This document shows positions 27,503 through 35,215 of a DNA stretch of 64,000 bases, one piece after another. The DNA is taken from contig CAVXVR010000004.1 of NCBI GenBank assembly GCA_963765285.1, forward strand, positions 930,001-994,000, read 5' to 3'. The number at the start of each line of letters is the position of its first letter. Positions within the stretch are counted from its first letter, which is position 1. Position numbers and translations under genes: made by a program. A model generated the notes under the pieces. The model worked only from the letters and a program-made list of their open reading frames with translations, made no database searches and was not told the DNA's origin. Source of the DNA: CAVWZH01 sp963765285. GTDB lineage: Bacteria > Acidobacteriota > Terriglobia > Terriglobales > Acidobacteriaceae.

Positions 27503-28108
27503 CTGAGCGCCTACATCCTGACCGCCGTTCTAAGTTATCTGCTGGGGTCCGTCCCCTTTGGCTACCTGCTCGTGCGCATGTTTCACGGACAGGACGTTCG
27601 ACGCACCGGGAGCGGGAACATCGGCGCCACCAACGTTGCGCGTTCCTCGCCAGGACTCGGTCTGCTCACATTGGCACTCGATGCAGGAAAAGGGATGGCC
27701 GCGGTTGCCCTGACTCGATTTCTGTTCCCAGGGAATCCGGTTCTCCTTGGCTTGGCGGGTCTGTGCGTGGTGGTTGGCCACGTCTTTCCGGTGTGGCTGA
27801 AATTTCGTGGCGGCAAGGGCGTGGCTACCGGGTTGGGTTCATTTCTTCTGGTCGCGCCCAAGGCGGTTGCCATGATAGTCGGGGTTTTCGCGCTTCTCCT
27901 GCTGGCGTTTCGCCGGGTTTCCCTGGGATCGATTGTCGCGGTCGCCTTGCTTCCGGTAGTTGCCTGGCTCTCAGGCGGCTACCAGAATACGCCGCTTATC
28001 CTTGGATTTATGGCCGCCGCTTCCCTGCTGGTGATTGCGAAACACCACGGAAACATTCGCAGGCTCTTTTCCGGAACCGAACCTCGCTTCCAATTGAGGC
28101 GCGGATGA
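27503..28108 (+). CDS. plsY: Glycerol-3-phosphate acyltransferase PlsY
   Basis: Membrane enzyme that acylates glycerol 3-phosphate using acyl-phosphate, the first step of phospholipid synthesis. The conserved loops are present: GSVPFGYLL, RRTGSGNIGATN, GHVFPVWLKFRGGKGVAT. Homology begins at SAYILTAVLSYLLGSVPFG, but no ATG, GTG or TTG precedes it in frame (an in-frame stop is at 27482). A CTG at 27503, three bases after GAGGGA, is the only sensible start; the first conventional start, GTG 27572, would remove the first transmembrane helix. Stop overlaps the gpsA ATG (ATGA), indicating translational coupling. Confidence 0.88.
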   Translation: MSAYILTAVLSYLLGSVPFGYLLVRMFHGQDVRRTGSGNIGATNVARSSPGLGLLTLALDAGKGMAAVALTRFLFPGNPVLLGLAGLCVVVGHVFPVWLKFRGGKGVATGLGSFLLVAPKAVAMIVGVFALLLLAFRRVSLGSIVAVALLPVVAWLSGGYQNTPLILGFMAAASLLVIAKHHGNIRRLFSGTEPRFQLRRG

Positions 28109-29127
28109 GCCGGATCGCGGTTATCGGCGCGGGCGCCTGGGGCACGGGACTCGCCATTGTGCTGGGACGCAAAGGAACTCACCAGGTCTGCCTGTGGGTG
28201 CATGAAAACGAAGTCCGTGAGTCGATTGCTGCCCGCCGGGTCAACGAAAAGTTTCTTCCCGGCGAGGAAATCCCGCCTGGAGTGGACGTAACCGGCGATC
28301 TGCGTGAAGCCCTGCTGGATGCGGAAATCGTGGTTAGCGTTATGCCTTCGCAGCACTGCCGGGTTTTGTTCGAGCAGATGAAGTCTTTCTTAAAGACTGG
28401 CATTCCGATCGTAAGCGCGACCAAGGGAATTGAGGAAAACACGCTCCTGCGGATGTCGGAAGTGATTGCGCAGGTGGCTGGCACAGCGAGCTTGCAGCCG
28501 CGGATCGGCGCGTTGAGCGGGCCTTCATTCGCAAAGGAGGTGGCGCGCGGTGATCCAACTGCCATCACCATCGCGTCGCAAGATGCATCCTTGGCCGAAA
28601 CAGTGCAGCGTGAATTCAGCGACCCGCGGTTCCGCGTGTACACCAATGACGATGTGATCGGTGTCGAACTGGGCGGTGCACTGAAGAATGTCATCGCCAT
28701 CGCAGCCGGGGTGTGTGATGGCCTCGATCTCGGCCACAATTCTGTCGCAGCGCTCATCACTCGCGGGCTCGCGGAGATGACGCGTCTGGTGGTGGCCTGC
28801 GGCGGACGGGCGGAGACCATGGCTGGGCTGGCGGGTCTCGGCGACCTCGTGCTTACCTGCACCGGTGGACTCTCGCGCAACCGTAGTGTCGGCGTGGAGT
28901 TGGGACGCGGCCGCAAGCTGCCGGAAATCATCGCTGGTATGCATGGAATGGTCGCGGAAGGTGTCTTTACTACGCATGCGGCTGTCGGATTAGCCCGCGC
29001 GCGCAGCATAGAGATGCCGATCACCGAGCAGATGTACGCAGTCCTGCACGACGGCAAATCACCCCGGGATGCCATTCATGAATTGATGACGCGGAGTGCG
29101 AAGAGCGAAATAGCTCTTAGCTCTTAG
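28105..29127 (+). CDS. gpsA: Glycerol-3-phosphate dehydrogenase [NAD(P)+]
   Basis: Reduces dihydroxyacetone phosphate to glycerol 3-phosphate, the substrate of PlsY encoded just upstream. The 340 residues begin with the Rossmann motif IAVIGAGAWGTGLAIVLG and contain SATKGIEENT, LSGPSFAKEVARG, GGALKNVIAIAAG (catalytic Lys) and GLAGLGDLVLTC. ATG at 28105 overlaps the plsY stop by four bases. The frame could be read from further upstream but those codons belong to plsY. A 7-bp tandem repeat covers its stop codon. Confidence 0.96.
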   Translation: MSRIAVIGAGAWGTGLAIVLGRKGTHQVCLWVHENEVRESIAARRVNEKFLPGEEIPPGVDVTGDLREALLDAEIVVSVMPSQHCRVLFEQMKSFLKTGIPIVSATKGIEENTLLRMSEVIAQVAGTASLQPRIGALSGPSFAKEVARGDPTAITIASQDASLAETVQREFSDPRFRVYTNDDVIGVELGGALKNVIAIAAGVCDGLDLGHNSVAALITRGLAEMTRLVVACGGRAETMAGLAGLGDLVLTCTGGLSRNRSVGVELGRGRKLPEIIAGMHGMVAEGVFTTHAAVGLARARSIEMPITEQMYAVLHDGKSPRDAIHELMTRSAKSEIALSS

Positions 29128-29131
29128 CTCT
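29111..29131. repeat. Three perfect tandem copies of TAGCTCT across the gpsA stop codon
   Basis: TAGCTCT at 29111-29117, 29118-29124 and 29125-29131. The gpsA TAG stop lies within the array and a TAA follows. Copy-number change by slippage would alter the last residues of GpsA only slightly. Confidence 0.75.
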
Positions 29132-29462
29132 AAGATCCGCGCACCGGTTCGAATCTTCCCACTTCTGCTTCCCTCTCGGTCATTGCCTCACACTGCTGGT
29201 CGATTGCCTGATATGCAATTGAACTTTGTTCGCGAAAGCGTTCATATGCAGACCGTGAAGTCCAGAAATCGAATGTCAGGTAGCGGGAGGAATCTTCCAG
29301 CTCATGAACCAATTCTGAGCGGAGATATCCTTCTGCCCTGCGAAACAATTGCGCCCAGGTGCCTTCGGCACCGTACACTTGCTCGAATTGATCGTGCTGC
29401 TCTGCTTTCACACTGAACTCCCACACGATCAGATATCCCCAGCCGCCATCTGCAATCGTCAC
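29130..29462 (-). CDS. Antibiotic biosynthesis monooxygenase (ABM)-like small protein
   Basis: About 110 residues of the dimeric alpha/beta-barrel (ferredoxin-like) type: GWGYLIVWEFSVKAEQHDQF, GTWAQLFRRAEGYLRSEL, YLTFDFWTSRSAYERFRE. ABM-domain proteins are heme- or quinone-acting oxygenases or stress proteins; no cofactor-binding residue can be assigned here. The GTG at 29462 is chosen because AGGAGG lies five bases upstream; an ATG at 29492 would overlap that Shine-Dalgarno sequence. Convergent with gpsA, with stops about two bases apart. Confidence 0.75.
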   Translation of the reverse strand: MTIADGGWGYLIVWEFSVKAEQHDQFEQVYGAEGTWAQLFRRAEGYLRSELVHELEDSSRYLTFDFWTSRSAYERFREQSSIAYQAIDQQCEAMTEREAEVGRFEPVRGS

Positions 29463-29531
29463 CTTTACCTCCTGGGCACCTTCCGTAAACATTCGATGGT
29501 CTTCGACACTTCTTCTGGGAGAATGAACCTT

Positions 29532-29972
29532 ATGAATAGACTGAGCGTCTTGATGCTTGCCTTTCTGCTCTTTTTTTCCGCGGCAGCTTCAGCCCAAACC
29601 TGTCCCAAGGTTATTCCCTCCACCGAGAGTGCCACGGTAAAGAGCCTGGTCGCGAGCGTGAACTGCCTGGTGAGCGCAGAAAAGTCCAAAGCTGCGCACG
29701 GCGAGATGACGAGCAAAGGCGCACTCTCGGTCGACAGCTTCCAGATCATCGGCCCGCAGCACACGCGCAACTACAAGAAAGTGGTACTGGTAATCCTCTC
29801 GGTACCCGCCGGCAATGAGATCCACACTGCACTGGTCACGCCGGACAATCCTCAAGCTACGGTCCCCGCGACGGCCGGGGCGGAATGCAAGGTTAAGATA
29901 AATCCTGACAACACGGCCGACGGACAGTGCAATTTGACTGGAGGCACACTCTACGTCGTCTATCAGAATTGA
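29532..29972 (+). CDS. Small secreted protein of unknown function
   Basis: 146 residues with a signal peptide (LMLAFLLFFSAAASA). The mature part has four Cys (TCPKVIP, NCLV, ECKV, QCNLTG) that could form two disulfides. It is likely all-beta, with strands such as KKVVLVILSVPAG and GTLYVVYQN. No family recognised. ATG 29532 has GGGAG ten bases upstream; an ATG at 29523 is too close to that site. Divergent from the ABM gene with 69 bases between the starts. Confidence 0.65.
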   Translation: MNRLSVLMLAFLLFFSAAASAQTCPKVIPSTESATVKSLVASVNCLVSAEKSKAAHGEMTSKGALSVDSFQIIGPQHTRNYKKVVLVILSVPAGNEIHTALVTPDNPQATVPATAGAECKVKINPDNTADGQCNLTGGTLYVVYQN

Positions 29973-30062
29973 GATTCAGGTATCCCTATCTGAACAAAGG
30001 CTGAAACCCGCCACAGAAGCGCGAAGCCAGCCGCCATTCGTTGCCAAACCTGTCTGAAAAGC

Positions 30063-30078
30063 TACCTTCCGGAAGGTA
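30063..30078. promoter_or_regulatory. 16-bp perfect palindrome upstream of the HD-GYP gene
   Basis: TACCTTCC immediately followed by GGAAGGTA. Located 114 bases before the HD-GYP start in a 219-base intergenic region. A dimeric regulator site is possible; no T-run follows, so a terminator is unlikely. Confidence 0.4.
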
Positions 30079-30191
30079 CTTTCGTAACGGCTGCGCCCAG
30101 CGATCGCAGTCGTCGAGTCGTCCGCGTCAAAGTAAAATTCTAAAAACAGACTGCATCCGCTGAGTGTGAAAACAAGGCGGCATGGACCACT

Positions 30192-32033
30192 TTGTCCTTG
30201 AAATTACCCATTCCATTACGCATCCCCATTCTCTACGTAATTCTCAGCGTACTCTTGCTGATCAGCGTGGTGCCGATGTACTTCTACTCGGCCCAGGTGG
30301 AATCCATCAACCGGGAACGCCTCATCACCAACGAACGGCTGCTGCAGAACACCGTGACCCGTTCTCTGGCGGATGACATTTCCCAGCGGCAGGACGCGTT
30401 GCGCATGATGTTGGCCAACTTGTCGTCCGCGCTGCAGGTCACCAGCGGCGGAGACATTACGGCTGAGCACGTACAGGCGCCAGAATTGCGCGCGCTGTTG
30501 GAAAATTTCGTTTCCTCCTCAGACGATCTGGCCTACGCCACACTGTTGAACGCAGACGCCAAGGGCGTCTCCGCCGGCCGCATCGCTCCCGATGCATTCT
30601 TGCAACGCGAACTGGAGCGCGCTTACGCGGCGGCCCGCGAAGGCCGCGCTTATAACGGGCAAGCGCTGGTCGTGGGCAGCGGCAAGTCCGCCCGCACCAT
30701 CATGCTGGTCAGCGCTCCCGTGATGTACGGCGGACGATTCCTGGGCATGATCGGCGCTGTCGAGGACATGCAGTACCTGATCCGCCGGCTCGAAGAAGTC
30801 CACCGCGGCGGACTCACTCCCTACGTGGTCGATAACGAGGGCCGACTGGTTGCAGGCGCCACGCCGGATTACGCCACCGGCCAGGACATGAGCAACCTGG
30901 AAATCGTGCGCAACTTTGTGGAACAGGGGCGCAAGGCGCAGTTCGTGGCCGCGACTCGAGAATTTACGGTCACCCAGGGCAAAAAGAGCGTCAAGATGCT
31001 GGGGACGTACGGGCCGGTGAGCAATCTGGACTGGGCCGTAGTGGTGCAGAAGCCGCGTGAAGAAGCATATCGTGGCGTCTATGAGATGCAGCGCACGGCG
31101 CGCCTGCTGGCTTTTCTGGCGGTGTTGCTCAGCGTGGCCATCAGCATTTATGCCGCCCGAAGGATCACCAATCCTCTTGAGATCCTGACCGAATCCAGCC
31201 GCGCCATTGCACGTGGCGATTTCTCGCAGCGCGTGAACGTGAAAACCCGCACCGAGATCGGCGAGCTGGCGGCCACGTTCAACACCATGTCGGAAGAGCT
31301 TGAGCAGTTCGTCGAAGATCTCAAGCGCGCGGCTTCAGAAAATCGGGAACTGTTTCTCAACTCCATTCAGATGCTGGCCGGCGCGGTCGACGAAAAGGAC
31401 CCCTACACCCGAGGCCACTCTGACCGCGTCACCCGATACTCGGTCATGATCGCGCGGGAAATGGACCAGGGCGAGGATTTCATCGAGACCGTTCGCATAT
31501 CGGCGCAACTACATGACGTGGGAAAAATAGGAATCGAAGACCGGATCCTCAAAAAACCCGGTGCTCTGACGCAGGAAGAATTTGAAATCATGAAGACGCA
31601 TACCACCAAGGGCGCAAATATCCTGCGCTCGGTGGCGCAGTTGAAAGACATGATTCCCGGGATCGAACTGCACCACGAATCTCTCGATGGACGCGGCTAC
31701 CCCCACGGATACAAAGACCCGCAGATTCCGCTGCTGCCGCGCATTATCGCTGTGGCCGACACGTTCGACGCTCTCACCACAAATCGCCCTTACCAGCAGG
31801 CGCACGATCCGCAAGCGGCGCTGCACATTATTCACTCGCTTTCCGGCAAGCGCCTCGACCCAATGGCCGTCCTCGCGCTGGCTGCGATCTACGAGCGCGG
31901 TGAGATTCGAATTCTGCGGCCCACCGCCCCAGTCCAATCCCAAACTGCCCCGACCATGTCTCGAGCGACAGAGCCTGCTGCTCCGGCGATCGCAGTGGCC
32001 GCGGCTGCCGCGGTTGAAACCACCCGCTTCTGA
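30192..32033 (+). CDS. Membrane HD-GYP domain protein with Cache-like sensor and HAMP
   Basis: 613 residues. A transmembrane helix (about 10-30), an extracytoplasmic sensor of about 250 residues (dCache-like), a second helix (about 300-320), a HAMP domain (RRITNPLEILTESSRAIARG) and an HD-GYP domain. The HD pair is His441-Asp442 in LHDVGKIGIED and the GYP triplet is 502-504 in DGRGYP, so c-di-GMP phosphodiesterase activity is expected. The C-terminal tail is Ala/Pro-rich. No ATG fits the N-terminus; the TTG at 30192 (another at 30198) starts just before the first helix, with AAGGCGG upstream. Probably monocistronic. Confidence 0.9.
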   Translation: MSLKLPIPLRIPILYVILSVLLLISVVPMYFYSAQVESINRERLITNERLLQNTVTRSLADDISQRQDALRMMLANLSSALQVTSGGDITAEHVQAPELRALLENFVSSSDDLAYATLLNADAKGVSAGRIAPDAFLQRELERAYAAAREGRAYNGQALVVGSGKSARTIMLVSAPVMYGGRFLGMIGAVEDMQYLIRRLEEVHRGGLTPYVVDNEGRLVAGATPDYATGQDMSNLEIVRNFVEQGRKAQFVAATREFTVTQGKKSVKMLGTYGPVSNLDWAVVVQKPREEAYRGVYEMQRTARLLAFLAVLLSVAISIYAARRITNPLEILTESSRAIARGDFSQRVNVKTRTEIGELAATFNTMSEELEQFVEDLKRAASENRELFLNSIQMLAGAVDEKDPYTRGHSDRVTRYSVMIAREMDQGEDFIETVRISAQLHDVGKIGIEDRILKKPGALTQEEFEIMKTHTTKGANILRSVAQLKDMIPGIELHHESLDGRGYPHGYKDPQIPLLPRIIAVADTFDALTTNRPYQQAHDPQAALHIIHSLSGKRLDPMAVLALAAIYERGEIRILRPTAPVQSQTAPTMSRATEPAAPAIAVAAAAAVETTRF

Positions 32034-32083
32034 TCCTTTGCAAATCCGCTCGAGATTTCCTGGTGGCTCAATTTGCCAGATTT

Positions 32084-32161
32084 AACCACAAAGGGCACGA
32101 AGGTACACGAAGGAACTCGCCCGAACCAAGGCCTTCGTGAAACTTCGTGTCCTTGGTGGTT
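32084..32161. repeat. Imperfect 30-bp inverted repeat between HD-GYP gene and ftsY
   Basis: Left arm 32084-32113 and right arm 32132-32161 match at 26 of 30 positions, with an 18-base loop. The arms begin AACCACAAAGGGCACGAAGG and belong to the same word family as the direct repeats at 3818-3880. It could work as a transcription terminator after the HD-GYP gene, or be a mobile palindromic repeat. Confidence 0.8.
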
Positions 32162-32252
32162 GAGTTGGTCTTTCTCGTCTATCGTGGAATTGACCCACTA
32201 CCCGACTCGGTCACTTCTCACCGCTATAATTGAGCAGTAGGCCCTTCATCTT

Positions 32253-33203
32253 ATGATTCAGACTCTTTTTGGCAGTACGGAACAAAAACCCGGCTTCTTC
32301 GAGCGCATGAAGGAAGCGGTGACGCGCACCCGCGAGAACCTCAGCGAGCGCATCGAAGAAGTGGTTTCCTTTGGCAAGGAGATTGACCGCAGCACCCTCG
32401 ACGATCTTGAAGCCACGCTGGTCGGAGCCGATCTCGGAACCACCACCACCCACGAAGTGTTGCAGAAACTGCGTGACAAAGCCGACCGCAAACAAATTAA
32501 GGACGTCGAAGAACTGAAACGGCTTCTGAAAGAGGAATTGCTGGCCATCCTCGCCGCCGTCAACACTCGAGCCGTGACCAAAGTTGACGGCACGCCGGAA
32601 GTGATTTTGGTGGTGGGCGTCAACGGCACGGGCAAGACCACTACGATCGGCAAGCTGGCCCAGGTGTTTCGTTCCGAGGGAAAAACCGTCCTGCTCGCGG
32701 CCGCCGATACTTTCCGCGCCGCGGCCATCGACCAACTGGAAATCTGGGGCCAGCGCACGGGCACGGAAGTGATTCGCACCAAGCCGGGAGGCGACCCGGC
32801 GGCCGTGCTCTACGATGCTTTACAGGCCGCGACGGCGCGGCACAGCGACTACGTAATTGTCGACACTGCCGGACGTCTCCACACCAAAACTGGCCTGATG
32901 GCGGAACTCGAAAAAATGCGGCGCACCGCGCAACGCGTTATCCCTGGCGCGCCCCACGAAACTTTACTGGTGATGGACGCCACCACCGGCCAGAACGGGC
33001 TGCAACAAGCCCGTTTGTTCACGCAGTCCGCGGGCGTCACGGGAATTGTGCTGACCAAGCTCGACGGCACAGCCAAGGGCGGAGTGGTAGTCGCGATCTC
33101 GCGCGAACTGGGACTGCCGGTGCGTTACGTCGGAGTCGGCGAAAAAGCCGGCGACTTGCTGCCGTTTAATCCCAAGGAATTTGTCGATTCTCTGTTCGAA
33201 TAA
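32253..33203 (+). CDS. ftsY: Signal recognition particle receptor FtsY
   Basis: GTPase that docks the SRP-ribosome complex at the membrane. The 316 residues comprise the helical N domain and the G domain with GVNGTGKTTTIGK (122-134), DTFRAAA, DTAGRLHTK and LTKLDGTAKGG. There is no long acidic A domain, so this is the short form that binds the membrane through its N-terminal amphipathic helix (IQTLFGSTEQKPGFFERM). ribD follows after 3 bases. SRP RNA is encoded at 18.0 kb in this window. Confidence 0.96.
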   Translation: MIQTLFGSTEQKPGFFERMKEAVTRTRENLSERIEEVVSFGKEIDRSTLDDLEATLVGADLGTTTTHEVLQKLRDKADRKQIKDVEELKRLLKEELLAILAAVNTRAVTKVDGTPEVILVVGVNGTGKTTTIGKLAQVFRSEGKTVLLAAADTFRAAAIDQLEIWGQRTGTEVIRTKPGGDPAAVLYDALQAATARHSDYVIVDTAGRLHTKTGLMAELEKMRRTAQRVIPGAPHETLLVMDATTGQNGLQQARLFTQSAGVTGIVLTKLDGTAKGGVVVAISRELGLPVRYVGVGEKAGDLLPFNPKEFVDSLFE

Positions 33204-33206
33204 CCT

Positions 33207-34370
33207 GTGTCTGACCGCTCCACCGACGAACTTTTTCTGCGCCGCGCGCTTGAATTGGCGCGCCAGGGCGTCGGCCTGACTTCGCCCAATCCCTGCGTCG
33301 GCGCGGTAATCGTGGACGACAACGGAAAGGTTCTGGGCGAAGGATTTCATACTTACGAAGGCGTGAAGCACGCCGAGATCCTCGCGCTCGAGCAAGCCGG
33401 CGAGAAAGCCCGCAGCGCTACGCTTTACGTCAACTTTGAGCCTTGCTCCCATCAGGGACGCACTCCCCCCTGCTGCGATGCGATCGTCGCCGCCGGCCTC
33501 CGCCGAGTTGTCGCCTGCATGCAGGATCCCAATCCGCTGGTGAGCGGCCAGGGATTTGAACGCCTCCGCACCGCGGGAATCGCCGTGGCCTCGGGCATTC
33601 TGGAGGAAGAAGCCAGGCCGCTGAACGAAGCCTTCGCCAGATACATTCGCCACCAACAGCCACTGGTTACACTCAAGGCTGCCATGACTCTGGATGGCAA
33701 AATCGCGCCTCCGCCCAGTGAATCGCGTAACCCGACTGCGCTCGGCTCGGGAGGCGTGACCGGAGGCTGGATCACGAGCCAGCCGGCACGGGCCCACGTG
33801 CAGCAACTCCGCCATCAGAATGACGCCATCATGGTCGGCGTGGGCACGATCATCGCGGACGACCCGCTGCTCACTGATCGCACCGGTCGCCCCCGCCGCC
33901 GGCCGCTCTTGCGTGTGATTGTTGATTCGCGTCTCCGGCTGCCGCTCGACTCGCGCATCGTCAACACCGCAAAAGACGACGTGCTCGTGCTCTGCTCCTT
34001 TGCCGAGGAAAAACGAAAAAAGCAGCTCATGGAGCACGGTATCCGCGTCGAGCAGATTCCTATCACCACCGGCGACGGCCGGCCCGATATGGCGGGCATG
34101 GTCCGCCGCCTGGGCGAACTGGAAATCACCAGCCTGCTCATCGAGGGCGGAGCCATGATCAACTGGGCGGCGCTCGATTCCGGGGTTGTCGACAAAGTCT
34201 TTCTCTACTACGCGCCCAAAATCCTGGCGGGGACTGGCTCCGTGCCCTTCGCCGCCGGCTCGGGGTTTGCCCGCATGGCCGATGCAGCGTACGTCCGAGC
34301 CATCAAGCTGCATCGCTTTGGAGAGGACTTTGCCGTGGAAGGCTATCTGCGAGATCCCTACGGCGATTGA
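33207..34370 (+). CDS. ribD: Bifunctional diaminohydroxyphosphoribosylaminopyrimidine deaminase / reductase
   Basis: Catalyses two riboflavin steps. The N-terminal deaminase has the zinc site HAEILAL and PCSHQGRTPPCCDAI (PCxxxGxTPPC type); the C-terminal reductase has TLKAAMTLDGKIA, VGVGTIIADDP and LLIEGGAMINWA. The 387 residues fit the full-length fusion. GTG start 3 bases after the ftsY stop. ribE follows 31 bases downstream. No FMN riboswitch is visible, as expected if transcription comes from ftsY. Confidence 0.95.
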   Translation: MSDRSTDELFLRRALELARQGVGLTSPNPCVGAVIVDDNGKVLGEGFHTYEGVKHAEILALEQAGEKARSATLYVNFEPCSHQGRTPPCCDAIVAAGLRRVVACMQDPNPLVSGQGFERLRTAGIAVASGILEEEARPLNEAFARYIRHQQPLVTLKAAMTLDGKIAPPPSESRNPTALGSGGVTGGWITSQPARAHVQQLRHQNDAIMVGVGTIIADDPLLTDRTGRPRRRPLLRVIVDSRLRLPLDSRIVNTAKDDVLVLCSFAEEKRKKQLMEHGIRVEQIPITTGDGRPDMAGMVRRLGELEITSLLIEGGAMINWAALDSGVVDKVFLYYAPKILAGTGSVPFAAGSGFARMADAAYVRAIKLHRFGEDFAVEGYLRDPYGD

Positions 34371-34401
34371 TGCCGTATGATGTAGTTTCCCAGAGATATT
34401 C

Positions 34402-35046
34402 ATGTTCACCGGAATCGTTGAAGAAGTCGGCCGCATTAAGAGCATCGAGCAGCGCGGCGAAAACCGCCGCATCACCATCTCTGCCCAACATACTCCCAAG
34501 GAACTCAAGGCCGGCGACAGCGTCGCGGTAAGCGGAGTCTGTCTCACCGCCCTCGATATCAAGCCCGGATCCTTCTGTGCCGATCTCGCGCCTGAAACCT
34601 GGGCCCGCACTTCGTTCTCCCGCATCCACGAAGGAGCGCTGGTCAACCTTGAGCTTCCGATGAAAGCCGACGGCCGCTTCGGCGGCCACATCGTTCAGGG
34701 ACACGTGGATGGTGTAGGTAAGCTGATCAGCTTCGAGCGCATCGCCGATTCCGAGAACTGGTGGCTGAACATTGAGCTTCCCCATGACGTGGAAAAGTAC
34801 ACGGTGTTCAAAGGCTCCATCTCAATTGAAGGCATCAGCCTCACCGTGGCTAAACTCGAATCCAGGGGCTGCACCGTCGCCATCATCCCTCACACTGTCG
34901 AAATGACCAACCTGGGGTCGCTCAAGCCGGGCGATCCGGTGAATCTGGAAGCCGACCTGATCGCCAAATATGTCGAGAAGATGATGAAAGGCGAGCCGGC
35001 GGAAAGTTCCTTGACCATCGAGGAGTTGGTGCGCCAAGGGTTCTAG
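34402..35046 (+). CDS. ribE: Riboflavin synthase alpha chain
   Basis: Dismutates two lumazine molecules to riboflavin. The 214 residues begin with the invariant MFTGIVEEVG and contain two lumazine-binding repeats, the first with SVAVSGVCLTAL and the second with GSISIEGISLTVA, plus GGHIVQGHVDGVG. It forms a riboflavin pair with ribD just upstream. ribBA and ribH are not in the window. Confidence 0.95.
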   Translation: MFTGIVEEVGRIKSIEQRGENRRITISAQHTPKELKAGDSVAVSGVCLTALDIKPGSFCADLAPETWARTSFSRIHEGALVNLELPMKADGRFGGHIVQGHVDGVGKLISFERIADSENWWLNIELPHDVEKYTVFKGSISIEGISLTVAKLESRGCTVAIIPHTVEMTNLGSLKPGDPVNLEADLIAKYVEKMMKGEPAESSLTIEELVRQGF

Positions 35047-35215
35047 AAAAATCGAAAAAAGGTAGGTCCCGAAACCGGCGCGAAACTACGCGATGGCACT
35101 CATTGACTTGGCGGCCAATTCTCAATGAGTGTGAACGCCTGATTACAACAACTATCGAAGCAAGGTTCTGTCAGAAGGAGGAAGACATCTCCGCTCTTTG
35201 GTGAACAATACCCTC

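Noticed and set aside
29142..29160. tRNA-like GGTTCGAATC sequence
   Set aside because: It lies inside the 3' coding part of the ABM-like gene and has no acceptor or anticodon stems around it.
32964..34691. 575-codon open frame on the minus strand opposite ftsY and ribD
   Set aside because: Antisense to two certain genes; no domain or ribosome-binding site.
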